A DNA stretch of 64,000 bases from Ferranicluibacter rubi (GCF_011603255.1 NZ_JAANCM010000008.1:186001-250000); one strand, 5' to 3'; positions 8,306 to 18,227 are shown, counted from the stretch's first letter. Numbers and translations: made by a program. Notes: a model not told the origin generated them from the sequence alone.

Positions 8306-8823
8306 GCATGATACGCCCGGTCGAAATAAAACAGTGCCTGTCCCTCCGTGCGGGTGGCGGTGGACACGACGCGGCAGAAGAGCACGTCATGCGTCCCCTG
8401 CGAGACCGTGTTTTCGATCACGCAATCGAATGACACCAGCGCATCGTCGAGTGCGGGAGCACCTGTCGTCAGAACCGACCAGTCTGCGGTGGCGAAGCGC
8501 TCGGCCGCCGGCGTCTTGCCGCCGAAGAGATGCGAGAGCGGTTGATGACCGGCATTCAGTGTGTTGACGCACAGAACCTTGTTGGTCGTGACCGCGTCAT
8601 ACACCGAAGCCGAGCGGTTCAGACAGACGAGCAGAGTCGGCGGATCGTCGGTCACGCTGCAGACGGCCGTTGCTGCAAAACCGGTTCGCCCGCCCGGCCC
8701 ATCCGTCGTGATGATGTTGACGGCGGCCCCGAGCTTCGCCATTGCACCGCGAAAGAGCGCACGCCGGGTGTCGTTGTCCGTGATCTCGGAGAAATCGGTG
8801 CGGCTGGAAGCGGCGAGGGTCAT
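8293..8823 (-). CDS. rutF: Flavin reductase of the Rut pathway
   Basis: 176-residue FMN-binding split-barrel (flavin reductase-like) protein. RutF supplies reduced FMN to RutA for the oxidative opening of uracil. Typical features are the [21 protein letters not shown] strand-loop region, where a flavin-binding TA(T)A-type motif follows, and the FDCVIE... HDVLFCRV core. Its ATG overlaps the rutD stop by four bases (ATGA), so it is the last gene of a coupled operon. The identification rests on fold plus operon position; on sequence alone it would be a generic NADH:FMN oxidoreductase. Confidence 0.88.
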   Translation of the reverse strand: MTLAASSRTDFSEITDNDTRRALFRGAMAKLGAAVNIITTDGPGGRTGFAATAVCSVTDDPPTLLVCLNRSASVYDAVTTNKVLCVNTLNAGHQPLSHLFGGKTPAAERFATADWSVLTTGAPALDDALVSFDCVIENTVSQGTHDVLFCRVVSTATRTEGQALFYFDRAYHAVSG

Positions 8824-9620
8824 GAGATGCTAGCTTTCGTGTCGTTCCGGCCTGTGAGAAACTGCAGCAGACGATAATTGAACGGACCGGGATCGACCAC
8901 GTTGATGGCGTGCCCGCCATGATCCACGAGATCCAGTACGGCATTGGGGAGACCCTCGACCAGCCGTTGCGAGCGAGTCCAGGGAACGAGAAGATCGTCC
9001 TTCGTCGCCATCACCAGCGTTTCGTGACCGATCTCGGCAAGCCTGTCGTCGATGTCGAACGCACGAAGTGCTGCGATGCGGCGCAGGATGTTCGCCTTGC
9101 CCTGAAAATGCGTGATGCCATGGGCTTCGTCGGCGGCCATGCGCTCGGGGTTTTCCGCCATCCACACGGCAGGATAGAGAAACAGCGGTTGCGCCTTGAT
9201 AAAGGCGGGAATACCGGATTTCTCCAGAAGCTCGATGCGGATGTCGAAGCAGCGGCCCGAATGCGGATCCGCCTTGCTCCAGGCATTGACCAGCACGAGA
9301 CGACCGATGCGGCGTGGCTGGCGGAGCGTGATATCGAGCCCGATGAGGCCGCCGAGCGCGTGACCGACGAAGTCGACCTGATCGATATCCAGCGCGTCCA
9401 GTATCTCAAGGACGTCATCCGCCATCGCGCTGATGCCGCCGGTCTCCGGCACGTCGCCGCCCGTTCGGCCCGTGCCGCGATGGTCGTAGGTCACGACGCG
9501 GAAATCGGGTGCGAGCGCCGATATCTGCTCTGCCCAGTAAGCGCCCGAGCCGCCGAGGCCGGAGGACAGCAGAACGGTGCGGGCATCTGCATCGGTGCGG
9601 CCGTGAAGATCGAAATGCAT
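8820..9620 (-). CDS. rutD: Alpha/beta-hydrolase RutD (aminoacrylate/carbamate hydrolysis step)
   Basis: 266-residue alpha/beta-hydrolase. The start is placed at ATG 9620, where MHFDLHG begins; 37 upstream codons remain open but show no family similarity. The nucleophile elbow reads GHALGG (residues 86-91), with Ala where hydrolases normally have Ser. The RutD family is known to have Ala here, so this is not a lesion. The C-terminal His region HGGH is present. RutD accelerates removal of the aminoacrylate/carbamate intermediate in uracil breakdown. It lies 50 bases after rutC and overlaps rutF. Confidence 0.88.
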   Translation of the reverse strand: MHFDLHGRTDADARTVLLSSGLGGSGAYWAEQISALAPDFRVVTYDHRGTGRTGGDVPETGGISAMADDVLEILDALDIDQVDFVGHALGGLIGLDITLRQPRRIGRLVLVNAWSKADPHSGRCFDIRIELLEKSGIPAFIKAQPLFLYPAVWMAENPERMAADEAHGITHFQGKANILRRIAALRAFDIDDRLAEIGHETLVMATKDDLLVPWTRSQRLVEGLPNAVLDLVDHGGHAINVVDPGPFNYRLLQFLTGRNDTKASIS

Positions 9621-9670
9621 GGGTCCGCCTTTGTCGGTATCCGGCCCTACGGTCGTGGGTGCGACCGATT

Positions 9671-10054
9671 TCAGCCGATATGGGCGATGGTCGCGATTTC
9701 GATCAGCGCGTCCGGCTTCACGAGACCGCACTGGATGCAGAACCGGGCCGGCTTGTCGCCGGGAAAATACTCGGCATAGACGGCGTTGACGGCCTGATAG
9801 TTTGCCCAGTCGGTGATGAAGATGTGGTTCATCGTCACGTCGTCCATCGTGCCACCGGCCGTCTCGATCACCGACTTGATGGTTTCGAGCACGTGGCGGG
9901 TCTGTGCGCCGGCGTCGCCGACGTGAACCACGTCATTGTTCTTGTCGAAGGGCAATGTGCCGGAGACATAGACGACGCCATCGGCGGTCGTGCCGGGAGA
10001 AAACGGGGCGATCGGCTTGTGCGTGCCTTCAGGGACGATGATGGACTTGGGCAT
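9671..10054 (-). CDS. rutC: RidA-family 3-aminoacrylate deaminase
   Basis: 127-residue YjgF/YER057c/UK114 (RidA) protein. It has the N-terminal [18 protein letters not shown] strand region, and the family Arg and Cys near the C-terminus in [20 protein letters not shown]. RutC helps convert 3-aminoacrylate to malonic semialdehyde with ammonia release. AAGGAG lies upstream at good spacing. It sits 42 bases after rutB within the rutABCDF gene order, which separates it from housekeeping RidA paralogues. Confidence 0.92.
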   Translation of the reverse strand: MPKSIIVPEGTHKPIAPFSPGTTADGVVYVSGTLPFDKNNDVVHVGDAGAQTRHVLETIKSVIETAGGTMDDVTMNHIFITDWANYQAVNAVYAEYFPGDKPARFCIQCGLVKPDALIEIATIAHIG

Positions 10055-10096
10055 GATATCTCCTTGATCGAAGTGGGGCGTTGCGCGTTACCGGGT

Positions 10097-10833
10097 TCAG
10101 GCCTGATCGGGTGCGACCTGCGAGATCGCGCCGCAGAAATCGTTGACGGTGGAAACCCAGCCGAAGAACTTCTCGACATTGTAGACCGTCGCCTGCTGAA
10201 TGAATTCCGGTCCGAGATGATGCGTCGCATCTTCCAGCATGACGCCGAAATATTCGAGATGGAAGGCGTCGCGCAGCGAGCTTTCCACGCAGACATTGGT
10301 GGCGATGCCGACGAAGACCAGATTGCGGATGCCGCGGGCGCGCAACACGCTGTCCATGTTTGTGTTGAAGAACCCGCTATAGCGCGTCTTCGGTACGAGA
10401 ATATCGCCCGGCTGCGGCTGTAGTTCATCGACGATCGCGTAGTCCCAGGTGCCCTTAGCGAGAAGCTGGCCCTGTAGTTCCGGCCGCGCGCGCATGGTCT
10501 TCAACGCATTGGACTTGTGCCAGTTCGGCGATCCCGGGCCGCCGGCCTCCACATAGTCCTTGTCCCAGCCGTTCTGGAAGTAGACGACGAGCACGCCGGC
10601 TGCGCGAGCGGCATCCAGCGTCTTCTTGATGTTGGCGATCGTGCCCTTGGCGCCGGCGATGTCGAAGCCGGCGAGATCGACATAACCACCTTCGGTGGAA
10701 TAGGCGTTCTGCATGTCCACGACGACCACGGCCGTTTCGTTTGGCTTGAGGCTGATGGGTTCCGGCCGCGCGGGAACGGTCACGCTCTGGATATGGCGGC
10801 GGGGCAACTGGTAGCCAGCGGTCACGGTCTCGC

Positions 10834-10837
<4 letters not shown>
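10097..10837 (-). CDS. rutB: Ureidoacrylate amidohydrolase
   Basis: 246-residue isochorismatase-like cysteine hydrolase. It cleaves ureidoacrylate (peroxyureidoacrylate) to aminoacrylate and carbamate. The expected triad is visible: D41 ([10 protein letters not shown]), K150 (VPKTRYSGF) and C183 (ATNVCVESS), with the cis-peptide-type IAT motif before the cysteine. Its ATG overlaps the rutA stop by four bases (ATGA), so translation is coupled to rutA. Confidence 0.95.
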
Positions 10838-11928
<1,091 letters not shown>

Positions 11929-12040
11929 GGTGCGATCCCCTCTTGCCTGCCTGAACCCCGCCTTTCGGGCTCTGCTTGACGGCAAACCTGCACCGAAAAA
12001 TGAAAATGCACCAGCGATAAATTTATCAAAAGGTCAAAAA

Positions 12041-12056
12041 TTTACCGTCCGGTAAA
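12041..12056. promoter_or_regulatory. RutR-like palindromic operator upstream of rutA
   Basis: TTTACCG-TC-CGGTAAA is a perfect 7-2-7 inverted repeat. It has the same architecture as the E. coli RutR consensus TTGACCA-N2-TGGTCAA, differing at two positions per arm. A half-site-like AGGTCAAAAA lies next to it at 12031-12040. It is about 113 bases upstream of the rutA start, in an AT-rich stretch. Regulation of rut by a RutR-type TetR repressor is inferred. Confidence 0.6.
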
Positions 12057-12400
12057 AACCTGCTGAACATCTCAGCGGCGTGCCAAAACTTTCATCCGCG
12101 AACGCATACTTCGTGGGCAATCCGGTAGATCTTGGGGAGGGGGAGTGCTCTTGCGGCGGGTGCGATTCGACAAGGGGTGCCGGGAGATGGCGACCTATCG
12201 CACCTGGCCGCGCGTCATGTCTGACGCAATCAGCTTCGCTGCGGCGCTTTATATCTGCTGCGTCATCTCAATCTGAAATGGATTGTCATTGCAGGAATGA
12301 TGCGGGTGTTTCCACGCATGTTAATCCGTCGTTCACGAAGCTCGGAACGCGAACAGCCGTGCCGCTGCGCGTTGGCGCAGCCGGCACGAGCGGGAGCGGT
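12057..12400. other. Intergenic region with no recognised gene
   Basis: About 340 bases between the rut operator and the 41-residue gene. Open frames on the plus strand have no ribosome site or family likeness. A strong GC hairpin lies at its right end and is listed separately. Nothing else is supported. Confidence 0.4.
12358..12388 (-). terminator. GC-rich hairpin downstream of small ORF
   Basis: CGTGCCG-CTGCGC and GCGCAG-C-CGGCACG form a 13-bp stem with one bulged base and a GTTG loop, 13 bases after the stop of the 41-residue gene on the minus strand. There is no T-tract, so it is only terminator-like. Confidence 0.4.
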
Positions 12401-12526
12401 TCAGCCCTTCTTGCCAGCAGCTGCGGCCTTGACCTGCGAACCGAGCGCGGGAGCGGGGGTTGCGGCTGCCTTTTCCTTCTTGGGCTTGCGGGTTTCCTTG
12501 TTACCGCGAACTTGACCTTTGGCCAT
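12401..12526 (-). CDS. Tiny basic protein (41 aa), unknown function
   Basis: 41 residues, starting MAKGQVRGNKETRKPKKEKA and ending in an Ala/Lys-rich tail. It is strongly basic and predicted disordered. A GGAGGACATC-ATG leader is identical in form to the next small gene, which supports translation. Small proteins starting MAKGQxR-NKE-RKPKK occur widely in rhizobia as I recall, but no function is known. The charge would suit nucleic-acid or ribosome contact; that is speculation. Confidence 0.7.
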   Translation of the reverse strand: MAKGQVRGNKETRKPKKEKAAATPAPALGSQVKAAAAGKKG

Positions 12527-12561
12527 GATGTCCTCCGAGTGTGTTTGTGGGCTCGACTGGT

Positions 12562-12690
12562 CTACCAGACGAAGCCCATGAGCGTGCAGTAGGTGATGAA
12601 GACCAGCGATATAATGGGCGTCGCCTTTACGAGGAAGAGCGCCGTCTGGGAAGCGAAAGTCGGAACAAATGCGGTGGATTTGGAAGACAT
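12562..12690 (-). CDS. Small membrane protein (42 aa), unknown function
   Basis: 42 residues with one hydrophobic segment, LFLVKATPIISLVFITYCTL (about residues 19-38), ending in MGFVW. AAAGGAGGACATC precedes the ATG, an excellent ribosome site and the same leader as the 41-residue gene 35 bases downstream on the same strand. The two probably form a small operon. No family recognised. Confidence 0.65.
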   Translation of the reverse strand: MSSKSTAFVPTFASQTALFLVKATPIISLVFITYCTLMGFVW

Positions 12691-12856
12691 GATGTCCTCC
12701 TTTGCTTGGGGCCAGGGCTTCATCACCCCGAACGGCAGCGCCCGCATCATCTGCTGCCGATGGCAACACTTTGCGCCCATATCGCAGACTTGGCAATGGG
12801 TTGCGCACCTGTGCCGGCTTGCCAAACAGGCTTTGGCTGCACGGTCTGGCGCCGTG

Positions 12857-13879
12857 CTAGTATTTCTTCTTCCGAAAGATCTTGTTGCCTTTCGGACCGC
12901 TCGAAACCGGCGTCTTCTCCCGGTTTTCGGCCAGCAACCCGCGCCAGCGCTCAAGGCGCGCGGCGTCAAGCGTGCCGCCCGCAATCGCCGCCTGGACGGC
13001 GCATCCCGGTTCGTGCTGGTGGGTGCAGTCGCGGAAGCGACAAAGGGGAGCGAGTTCGATGATTTCGGCAAACAGGGTGTCGATGCCATCGGTGACATCG
13101 CTCACATAGAGCGTCCGGATGCCCGGCGTGTCGATGACCCAGCCGCCGCCGGCGATGGAATGGAGCGAGCGGGCGGTGGTCGTGTGGCGACCCTTTGCAT
13201 CATGCTGACGGATTTCGCCGGTCTTCTGCTGCGCTTCTGCGCCAGACCCGGCAAGTGTGTTCACCAACGTCGATTTGCCGACTCCCGAGGACCCCACAAG
13301 CGCCACCGTTTCGCCCGGGCCGCACCAGGGTGCGATTTTCGAAAGAGCATCGGGCGAGCGGGCATTGAGAACCACGACGGGCAAGTCGCGCTGGAGCGCG
13401 CGCGCCTGCGTTTCATAGGTCTCTGCGTCCTCGACGGTATCGGCCTTCGTCAGCACGATGACCGGTCGCGTTCCCGCCTGGTTCGCCATGATGAGGTAGC
13501 GTTCGAGCCGTGCCGGATTGAAGTCCGCATTGCAGGATGTGACGATGAAAAGCGTATCGACATTGGCGGCCGCCAGCTGCTGCCCGTGGCTGCCTTCGGT
13601 TCGCCTCTGGAGGACCGTCTTGCGGTCGAGACGCCGCACGAAGTCACGGGTGAACGGCGATGCCAGCACCCAGTCGCCGACGGCGAAATCGGCGGTATTC
13701 GTATTGGGCGCCAGAACCACGTCCGCAGCGCCGTCCACATCGATCACGTCGATGCGCGAGCGGTGAACGGAGGAAACGCGGAGAATGTGCAGATCGCTCT
13801 CATCAGGCGCGAGCTGTTCGGCGAACACGTCCGACCAGCCGAGCTGCCGGAGGCGGCCCGTCTCTGCTGAATCCGTCAA
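12857..13879 (-). CDS. rsgA: Ribosome small-subunit-dependent GTPase A
   Basis: 340-residue circularly permuted GTPase acting late in 30S subunit maturation. Motifs appear in permuted order: TKAD (G4, residues 144-147), GSSGVGKST (G1, 196-204) and DTPG (G3, 250-253), followed by the C-terminal zinc site C280, C285, His287/289, C293 in CRFRDCTHQHEPGC. An N-terminal OB-like domain is present. The C-terminus is basic (KGNKIFRKKKY). No ATG is available; a TTG at 13879 is the apparent start and has no clear Shine-Dalgarno sequence, so the exact start is uncertain. Confidence 0.9.
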   Translation of the reverse strand: MTDSAETGRLRQLGWSDVFAEQLAPDESDLHILRVSSVHRSRIDVIDVDGAADVVLAPNTNTADFAVGDWVLASPFTRDFVRRLDRKTVLQRRTEGSHGQQLAAANVDTLFIVTSCNADFNPARLERYLIMANQAGTRPVIVLTKADTVEDAETYETQARALQRDLPVVVLNARSPDALSKIAPWCGPGETVALVGSSGVGKSTLVNTLAGSGAEAQQKTGEIRQHDAKGRHTTTARSLHSIAGGGWVIDTPGIRTLYVSDVTDGIDTLFAEIIELAPLCRFRDCTHQHEPGCAVQAAIAGGTLDAARLERWRGLLAENREKTPVSSGPKGNKIFRKKKY

Positions 13880-14152
13880 AGCCGTGTCCGAAGATGCGTG
13901 AGCGAGATCATGTCCGGGCCTTCGGTGCTGGTTTTCGTCTTCGATATCGGATGGACGCGCGGTGTCAGCCGCATGTCCTACCTATATGAACGAACGACGC
14001 CCGTCGGCAAGGCCGGAACGGTCTGCGAAGAGCTTTAAGGCGACGATACCGCAAATGACGCCAGAAACGTCATGTCTGCAGACGCACGCGAACCATCGAT
14101 GCCGAGAAGACGCCGATGGGATCGCAAATGCCGAGCGTTGCCGAACGGCTGA

Positions 14153-14446
14153 TTATTTGTTCTGGAGCAGCCAGATCTTGCCCGCCATCGTGATTTCGTG
14201 CGGCGTTTCCAGCGGTGCGCTGTCAGCCTCGACGGTGCGCAGCAGGCCCATGCCACGCAGTTCGTCGAGGGTCGTGGTGGTCACGAACTTGATCTTCTGC
14301 GGGCGTTCCTTGAAGCGGTCGGTCTTCGCATAGGTGATGGTGGCGTTTTCGTGCGTCCACTTCTTGGCCTCCTGCGGGAAGAGATTGCCGTCCTTGGCAA
14401 GCTTCAATCCGCGGATCTGCGTCGGCGTCAGTGTGAGAGCGGTCAT
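14153..14446 (-). CDS. Conserved hypothetical protein, 97 aa
   Basis: 97 residues with no signal peptide or membrane segment and a mixed alpha/beta composition. It contains a Thr/Lys-rich central stretch (RPQKIKFVTTTTLDELRGMG). The start ATG has AAGGA six bases upstream. Family not recognised. It sits alone between rsgA and a 400-base gap, so context gives no clue. The intact frame and ribosome site argue that it is real. Confidence 0.6.
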   Translation of the reverse strand: MTALTLTPTQIRGLKLAKDGNLFPQEAKKWTHENATITYAKTDRFKERPQKIKFVTTTTLDELRGMGLLRTVEADSAPLETPHEITMAGKIWLLQNK

Positions 14447-14854
14447 TTCGGGTCCTTCAAGTGGGATAAGCGCCCTCCCACATTCATATGGGCCACGATC
14501 TCACGATCTCACGGGCACGGCAGGCTGCAAGCGGTTGCCCGCCAAAGAGAATGCTACGGCAGGCGGGCCTTGCGAAACGCCGTCCGATCTGTCGCTTGTC
14601 AGCGCCGATCATTGGACTTCGGCGGTCGAGGTTGCTGCAGACATCCTTCAATCGATGTCGATTTCAGGAAAAAATGATGCAGCAGCTAGAGAGCACTACA
14701 GTGCGCTGTCGCTAGATCGTCGGTCGGGCGCTGTATGAGGCTCCAACAACCGCGAGCGATCAGGGGAGAAGAGGCGCGTCGGCACGGCGTATGAAAGCTG
14801 GCAACTGCGGGATGGCGGCGCAGTGCACCGCCATCGTCCGATTGCCAGAAGACG
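14447..14854. other. Intergenic region without recognised gene
   Basis: About 400 bases between the 97-residue gene and the DUF6481 gene. Several overlapping open frames exist, but none has both a ribosome site and protein-like composition. The part next to 14447 should carry the promoter of the 97-residue gene. No repeat or clear terminator seen. Confidence 0.4.
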
Positions 14855-15235
14855 TCAGCCCTGACGGGCTTTGCGTGCCGCATAGCGACGGTCGCGTTCG
14901 GCCTTGCGCGCTGCCTCGTCGGCCACGACGCGGGCGACACGATCGTTGACTTCCGCCTGGCGGGCTTCGGCTTCGGCGCGTTCACTGGCTTCGGCAGCAG
15001 CGGCGGCTTCGGCGGCCTCGGCCATCTGACGTTCGTTCTCGGCCCTCTTCAGGCCTTCGCGTTCTGCGCGGCGCTCTTCACGGGCCTTGGCGGTCGCTTC
15101 GCGAGCCGCAAGCTGGGCCTGCATTTCAGGATCGGTCGGCTTGGGGGCTGCAGCAAATTTTGCGAGGAGCTGCTTCTTGGCTTCGATTGCCGTCTTGCGG
15201 CGTTCGTTGAAGCCATTGTCGTTCGGGTGTCTCAA
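14855..15235 (-). CDS. DUF6481-type Ala/Glu/Arg-rich coiled-coil protein
   Basis: 126 residues, highly charged and helical (long Ala-Glu-Arg run from about residue 30 to the end), most likely one long coiled coil. The N-terminal GFNERRKTAIEAKKQLLAKF resembles DUF6481 proteins, which in rhizobia are typically neighbours of cold-shock genes, as here. Start TTG 15235 is supported by AAGGAAG five bases upstream. It is encoded downstream of and in the same direction as the cold-shock gene but after its terminator. Function unknown. Confidence 0.7.
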   Translation of the reverse strand: MRHPNDNGFNERRKTAIEAKKQLLAKFAAAPKPTDPEMQAQLAAREATAKAREERRAEREGLKRAENERQMAEAAEAAAAAEASERAEAEARQAEVNDRVARVVADEAARKAERDRRYAARKARQG

Positions 15236-15449
15236 CGTGTCTTCCTTGTTCTACTTTCTCGATGGCAGCGAAGCTGCCGCGTCTTTCTGCACTGGCTGGA
15301 TCCGCGACAGCCCACCAGGGGTGGGTCGGCGAGTTTGCAGGCCCGTTCGGATCTGCCGCCGCATTATGCCTCAAATCCGCGCCGCGCGAAAGAACGTGCG
15401 CCGCCGGCAAAACCTGCAAACTCTGCCGATCGTGATTGTCAGCCGACGC

Positions 15450-15477
15450 AAAAAGGCCAGGCATCCGCCTGACCTTT
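15450..15477 (-). terminator. Rho-independent terminator of the cold-shock gene
   Basis: On the minus strand, AAAGGTCAGGC and GCCTGGCCTTT (plus-strand arms 15452-15462 and 15467-15477, one G-T type mismatch) form an 11-bp stem with a 4-base loop, followed by TTTTT (15454-15450). It lies 55 bases after the csp stop. Confidence 0.8.
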
Positions 15478-15531
15478 CACCATCTCATGCTTCCCATGCC
15501 GGTACATCCGCGGTCAAGGGGAGCGAAAGAC

Positions 15532-15741
15532 TTAAGCCGCCTGGAGCGAACCGGCAGACATCTTGCCCGACTTGCGGTCCTTCTCGAGCTCGAAGCCGAG
15601 CTTCTGGCCTTCGACGATTTCACGCATTCCGGCGCGTTCGACGGCCGAGATGTGAACGAAAACGTCGGCCGAGCCGTCGTCCGGCTGAATGAAGCCGAAG
15701 CCCTTGGTAGCGTTAAACCATTTTACGGTGCCTGTGGTCAT
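15532..15741 (-). CDS. Cold-shock protein (CspA family)
   Basis: 69-residue cold-shock-domain RNA chaperone. RNP1 is KGFGFI (residues 13-18) and RNP2 is VFVHIS (about 27-32), preceded by the usual TGTVKWFN start. Length and sequence are typical of rhizobial CspA proteins. The ATG at 15741 has AAAGGG upstream; the frame remains open far upstream but shows no further homology. The gene has a clear promoter, a leader of about 130 bases and its own terminator, consistent with a monocistronic mRNA whose leader may control translation at low temperature. Confidence 0.95.
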   Translation of the reverse strand: MTTGTVKWFNATKGFGFIQPDDGSADVFVHISAVERAGMREIVEGQKLGFELEKDRKSGKMSAGSLQAA

Positions 15742-15880
15742 GACAAACCCTTTCAGTGCAATATTCGTTGCCCGCCATACGACGCATGGCGAGATTTTTG
15801 TCGACTTTTGAGAGGGGATTTTATCACGTGGCGCAGAGCGCAGCAAAAAAACGATCGGCAAACAAAGTATCGATGAGCAT

Positions 15881-15909
15881 GTTGTACGGCACGGAATGTG
15901 GTTTGTCAA
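15881..15909 (-). promoter_or_regulatory. Sigma70-type promoter and long leader of the cold-shock gene
   Basis: On the minus strand TTGACA (15909-15904), a 17-base spacer and TACAAC (15886-15881) form a near-consensus promoter. Transcription would begin near 15874, giving a leader of about 130 bases before the csp ATG, as is common for cold-shock mRNAs. A GCTACCT/AGGTAGC inverted repeat at 15923-15942 lies just upstream of the -35 box. The leader stretch 15742-15880 contains no gene. Confidence 0.7.
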
Positions 15910-16158
15910 ACGCTTGCGGCCTGCTACCTGCGCCAAGGTAGCGGATAATGGGGGATAATGCGTCGAAATACTGTCGTAAATCTGGAGAATGCACCGTCGA
16001 AAGCCCCCTTGGAGACCTCTCTCCGTCCGCATTGGATGTCCGGCATGGCTTGCCTGAAAATTCGCTTGTGGACGCTGCGAAAACCACGCGGATTCCGTCA
16101 CGTGCGATCGTAATTGCTGATAGAGTCGGATTTTCCACTCGACATGAGGATACGATCG

Positions 16159-16392
16159 ATGGCGATCACCCCCCGCCGGCCTATGAGCGCCAAGGATGCA
16201 GCCGAAGCGCTGTTCAAACCCGTCAAGAAACCCGTTGCTCCTGCGGTAGAGCGTCAGGCCGTTCCCAAGACCCGCGAGATGGTGACGCTGAAGATTGACA
16301 GCGATGTGCTGGCGCATTTTCAGTCCGGCGGTCCCGGCTGGCAGGAGCGGGTCAACGCGACGCTGCGTGCCGCGATGAACGATAAGGGATAA
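16159..16392 (+). CDS. Orphan BrnA-type antitoxin-like protein
   Basis: 77 residues. The N-terminal part is Pro/Lys-rich and probably flexible. The C-terminal part, [20 protein letters not shown] then [14 protein letters not shown], is the ribbon-helix-helix pattern of BrnA antitoxins. The ATG at 16159 has GAGGA eight bases upstream; upstream in-frame Met codons at 16114 and 16144 fit less well. No BrnT toxin gene is adjacent on either side, so it is an orphan and may work as a small DNA-binding regulator. The label is by motif resemblance only. Confidence 0.65.
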   Translation: MAITPRRPMSAKDAAEALFKPVKKPVAPAVERQAVPKTREMVTLKIDSDVLAHFQSGGPGWQERVNATLRAAMNDKG

Positions 16393-16479
16393 GACGCGCT
16401 GCAGCCCATGACAGGCTGTGGGCTTGCGAGGCGATAAGCGGGTGATCGGGAGGAGAAGCCGGTCGAGAGGAGAAGACAC

Positions 16480-17406
16480 GTGAAGAACGGCGTATCGATT
16501 CTTGGGATTTTCGTGGCCGATACGGCCTATCTTGCGGCGCGCATGCCGGTGGTCGGCGAGACGATTCGTGGCAGCGGATTTGCGGTCGGGCCGGGCGGCA
16601 AGGGTTCCAACCAGGCGGTCGCCGCGGCCCGCGCCGGTGCTACCGTCTCCTTCATATCGAAGATCGGTCGGGACACGTTCGGCGATCTCGCGCAGAAAAC
16701 CTACGCGGATGCCGGCGTCACGCCGGTTTTGACCGTCATGGATACGGAGCCGACAGGCGCGGCGTTCATCTATGTCAACGAGAACAATGGTGACAACGCC
16801 ATCATCGTCTATCCCGGCGCAGCCGGTACGATCGGCGTGGAGGATGTCGAGGCGGCCCGCGTAACCATCGAGCAGTCCGCCATCTTCGTTACCCAGCTGG
16901 AGCAGCCGGTGGCGGCCGCGCAGCGAGCGCTTGAAATCGCACGAAATGCCGGCGTCGTCACCGTGTTCAATCCCGCCCCGGCCGAGATCTTCCCGGATGT
17001 ACTCTACGGTTTGAGCGACTACATCATTCCCAACGAAACCGAGGCGGCGGCCCTCGTCGGCTTCGGTATCGAAACGCTCGATGATGCGCGCCGGGCCGGG
17101 GACGCACTATTGAAGCGCGGCGCCGGCGCGGCCGTCATCACGCTGGGCGGTCGTGGCGTCCTTCTGCACACATCGGGGCAGTCCGATCATCTGCCGGTTT
17201 TCAGTGTCGGGCCGGTGATCGACACGACGGGGGCGGGCGATGCTTTCGTCGGCGGCTTCTCCGCGGCCCTTTCCGCCGGGCGGGATCCGTTGGAGGCCGT
17301 CCGATTCGGCTGCGCGACGGCCGGCATCTCCGTGACACGGCGCGGAACGGCGCCTGCCATGCCCTCGGTGGCGGAGATCGAGGCCGTTCTCGCAACAACG
17401 CACTAA
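16480..17406 (+). CDS. rbsK: Ribokinase (PfkB family)
   Basis: 308-residue PfkB-family sugar kinase. Substrate-binding GGKGSNQA at residues 39-46, NPAP at 164-167, NETE at 185-188, and the ATP/anion-hole motif DTTGAGDAF at 248-256 with catalytic base D254 are all intact. The start is GTG 16480, preceded by GAGAGGAG. The gene ends 59 bases before glpR, and a perfect inverted repeat separates the two. Ribose is the default substrate; PfkB specificity cannot be fixed by eye, and the absence of rbs transport genes leaves other pentoses or nucleosides possible. Confidence 0.82.
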   Translation: MKNGVSILGIFVADTAYLAARMPVVGETIRGSGFAVGPGGKGSNQAVAAARAGATVSFISKIGRDTFGDLAQKTYADAGVTPVLTVMDTEPTGAAFIYVNENNGDNAIIVYPGAAGTIGVEDVEAARVTIEQSAIFVTQLEQPVAAAQRALEIARNAGVVTVFNPAPAEIFPDVLYGLSDYIIPNETEAAALVGFGIETLDDARRAGDALLKRGAGAAVITLGGRGVLLHTSGQSDHLPVFSVGPVIDTTGAGDAFVGGFSAALSAGRDPLEAVRFGCATAGISVTRRGTAPAMPSVAEIEAVLATTH

Positions 17407-17419
17407 GGTCGATTGTGCT

Positions 17420-17456
17420 CCTTTCGTTTTCTGCCTAGATTGAAGAAAACGAAAGG
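17420..17456. promoter_or_regulatory. Perfect inverted repeat at the glpR start (probable GlpR autoregulatory operator)
   Basis: CCTTTCGTTTTC (17420-17431) and GAAAACGAAAGG (17445-17456) are exact reverse complements around a 13-base spacer. The right arm runs into the glpR Shine-Dalgarno sequence. The TTTCGTTTTC core recurs as TTCGTTTTCATTTCG in the glpD promoter. Shared motifs in front of a DeoR-type repressor and its target suggest a GlpR binding site. It could also form an mRNA hairpin masking the ribosome site or ending rbsK transcripts. Confidence 0.6.
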
Positions 17457-17465
17457 GAGGTCGTC

Positions 17466-18227
17466 GTGCTGCTATCATCGCGTCAGAGCGAGATCATATC
17501 GATCGCGCGCGAACAAGGCCGTGTGCTGGTCGAGGACCTCGCGCTCCGTTTCTCTGTTTCCCCGCAGACGATCCGCAAGGACCTGAACGACCTTTGCGAT
17601 GCGCGTGCGCTCAACCGCATTCATGGCGGAGCCGTCATTCCGCGCGGCAACGAGAATGTCGAATATGAAGAGCGCCGCTCCATGGCCGCCCTGGAAAAGC
17701 AGGCGATCGGCCGTGCCGCCGCTGCGCTCATTCCGGACAATGCCTCTCTCTTCATCAATATCGGCACCACAACGGAAACGGTGGGCGACGCGCTTGTCGA
17801 TCATAAGTCGCTGATGGTGATCACCAACAATATTAATGTTGCCAATCGCTTACGGGTCTATCCGCAGATCGAAGTCGTCATTGCCGGCGGCGTCGTGCGC
17901 GGGTCCGATGGCGGCATCGTGGGGGAGGCGGCGGTCGATTTCATCCGCCAGTTCAAGGTCGATTTCGCCATCATCGGTGTCTCCGCCATCGATGAGGACG
18001 GGGCCTTGCTCGACTATGATTTTCGCGAGGTCAAGGTCGCTCAGGCCATTATCGCCAATGCGCGCCACGTCATTCTCGTCTCTGATTCGTCGAAGTTCGA
18101 TCGCACGGCGCCGGTTCGTATCGGCCACATCTCCCAGGTCGATTCGTTCATCACCGATCGCTGTCCGTCCGAGAGCATTCGCGCCATCTGCCGCGAGCAT
18201 AATGTGGAGCTGATGGAGACCGCTTGA
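17466..18227 (+). CDS. glpR: DeoR-family glycerol(-3-phosphate) repressor
   Basis: 253-residue DeoR-family regulator. The N-terminal helix-turn-helix is LVEDLALRFSVSPQTIRKDL (about residues 20-39), with the family-typical LNRIHGGAV following. The C-terminal sugar-phosphate-binding domain has INIGTTTETVG, then NNINVANRL and VSDSSKFDR. The start is GTG 17466 with GGGAGG five bases upstream. It precedes the glycerol operon in the same direction, the arrangement described for rhizobial glpR. The expected effector is glycerol-3-phosphate. Confidence 0.88.
   Translation: MLLSSRQSEIISIAREQGRVLVEDLALRFSVSPQTIRKDLNDLCDARALNRIHGGAVIPRGNENVEYEERRSMAALEKQAIGRAAAALIPDNASLFINIGTTTETVGDALVDHKSLMVITNNINVANRLRVYPQIEVVIAGGVVRGSDGGIVGEAAVDFIRQFKVDFAIIGVSAIDEDGALLDYDFREVKVAQAIIANARHVILVSDSSKFDRTAPVRIGHISQVDSFITDRCPSESIRAICREHNVELMETA

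Noticed and set aside
9356-9373. Missing nucleophilic Ser in RutD (GHALGG) as a possible inactivating mutation
   Set aside because: Ala at this position is normal for RutD proteins, so it is not a defect specific to this genome.
12080-12592. Plus-strand open frame of about 170 codons
   Set aside because: It has no ribosome site or family resemblance and overlaps the small basic gene, which has an excellent leader.
12593-13870. Plus-strand open frame of about 425 codons
   Set aside because: It is antisense to rsgA with all its GTPase motifs and to the 42-residue gene.
15742-16479. N-terminal extension of the cold-shock protein to about 315 residues
   Set aside because: The frame stays open but the extension has no homology. 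A promoter lies inside it and the 69-residue form is the family norm.
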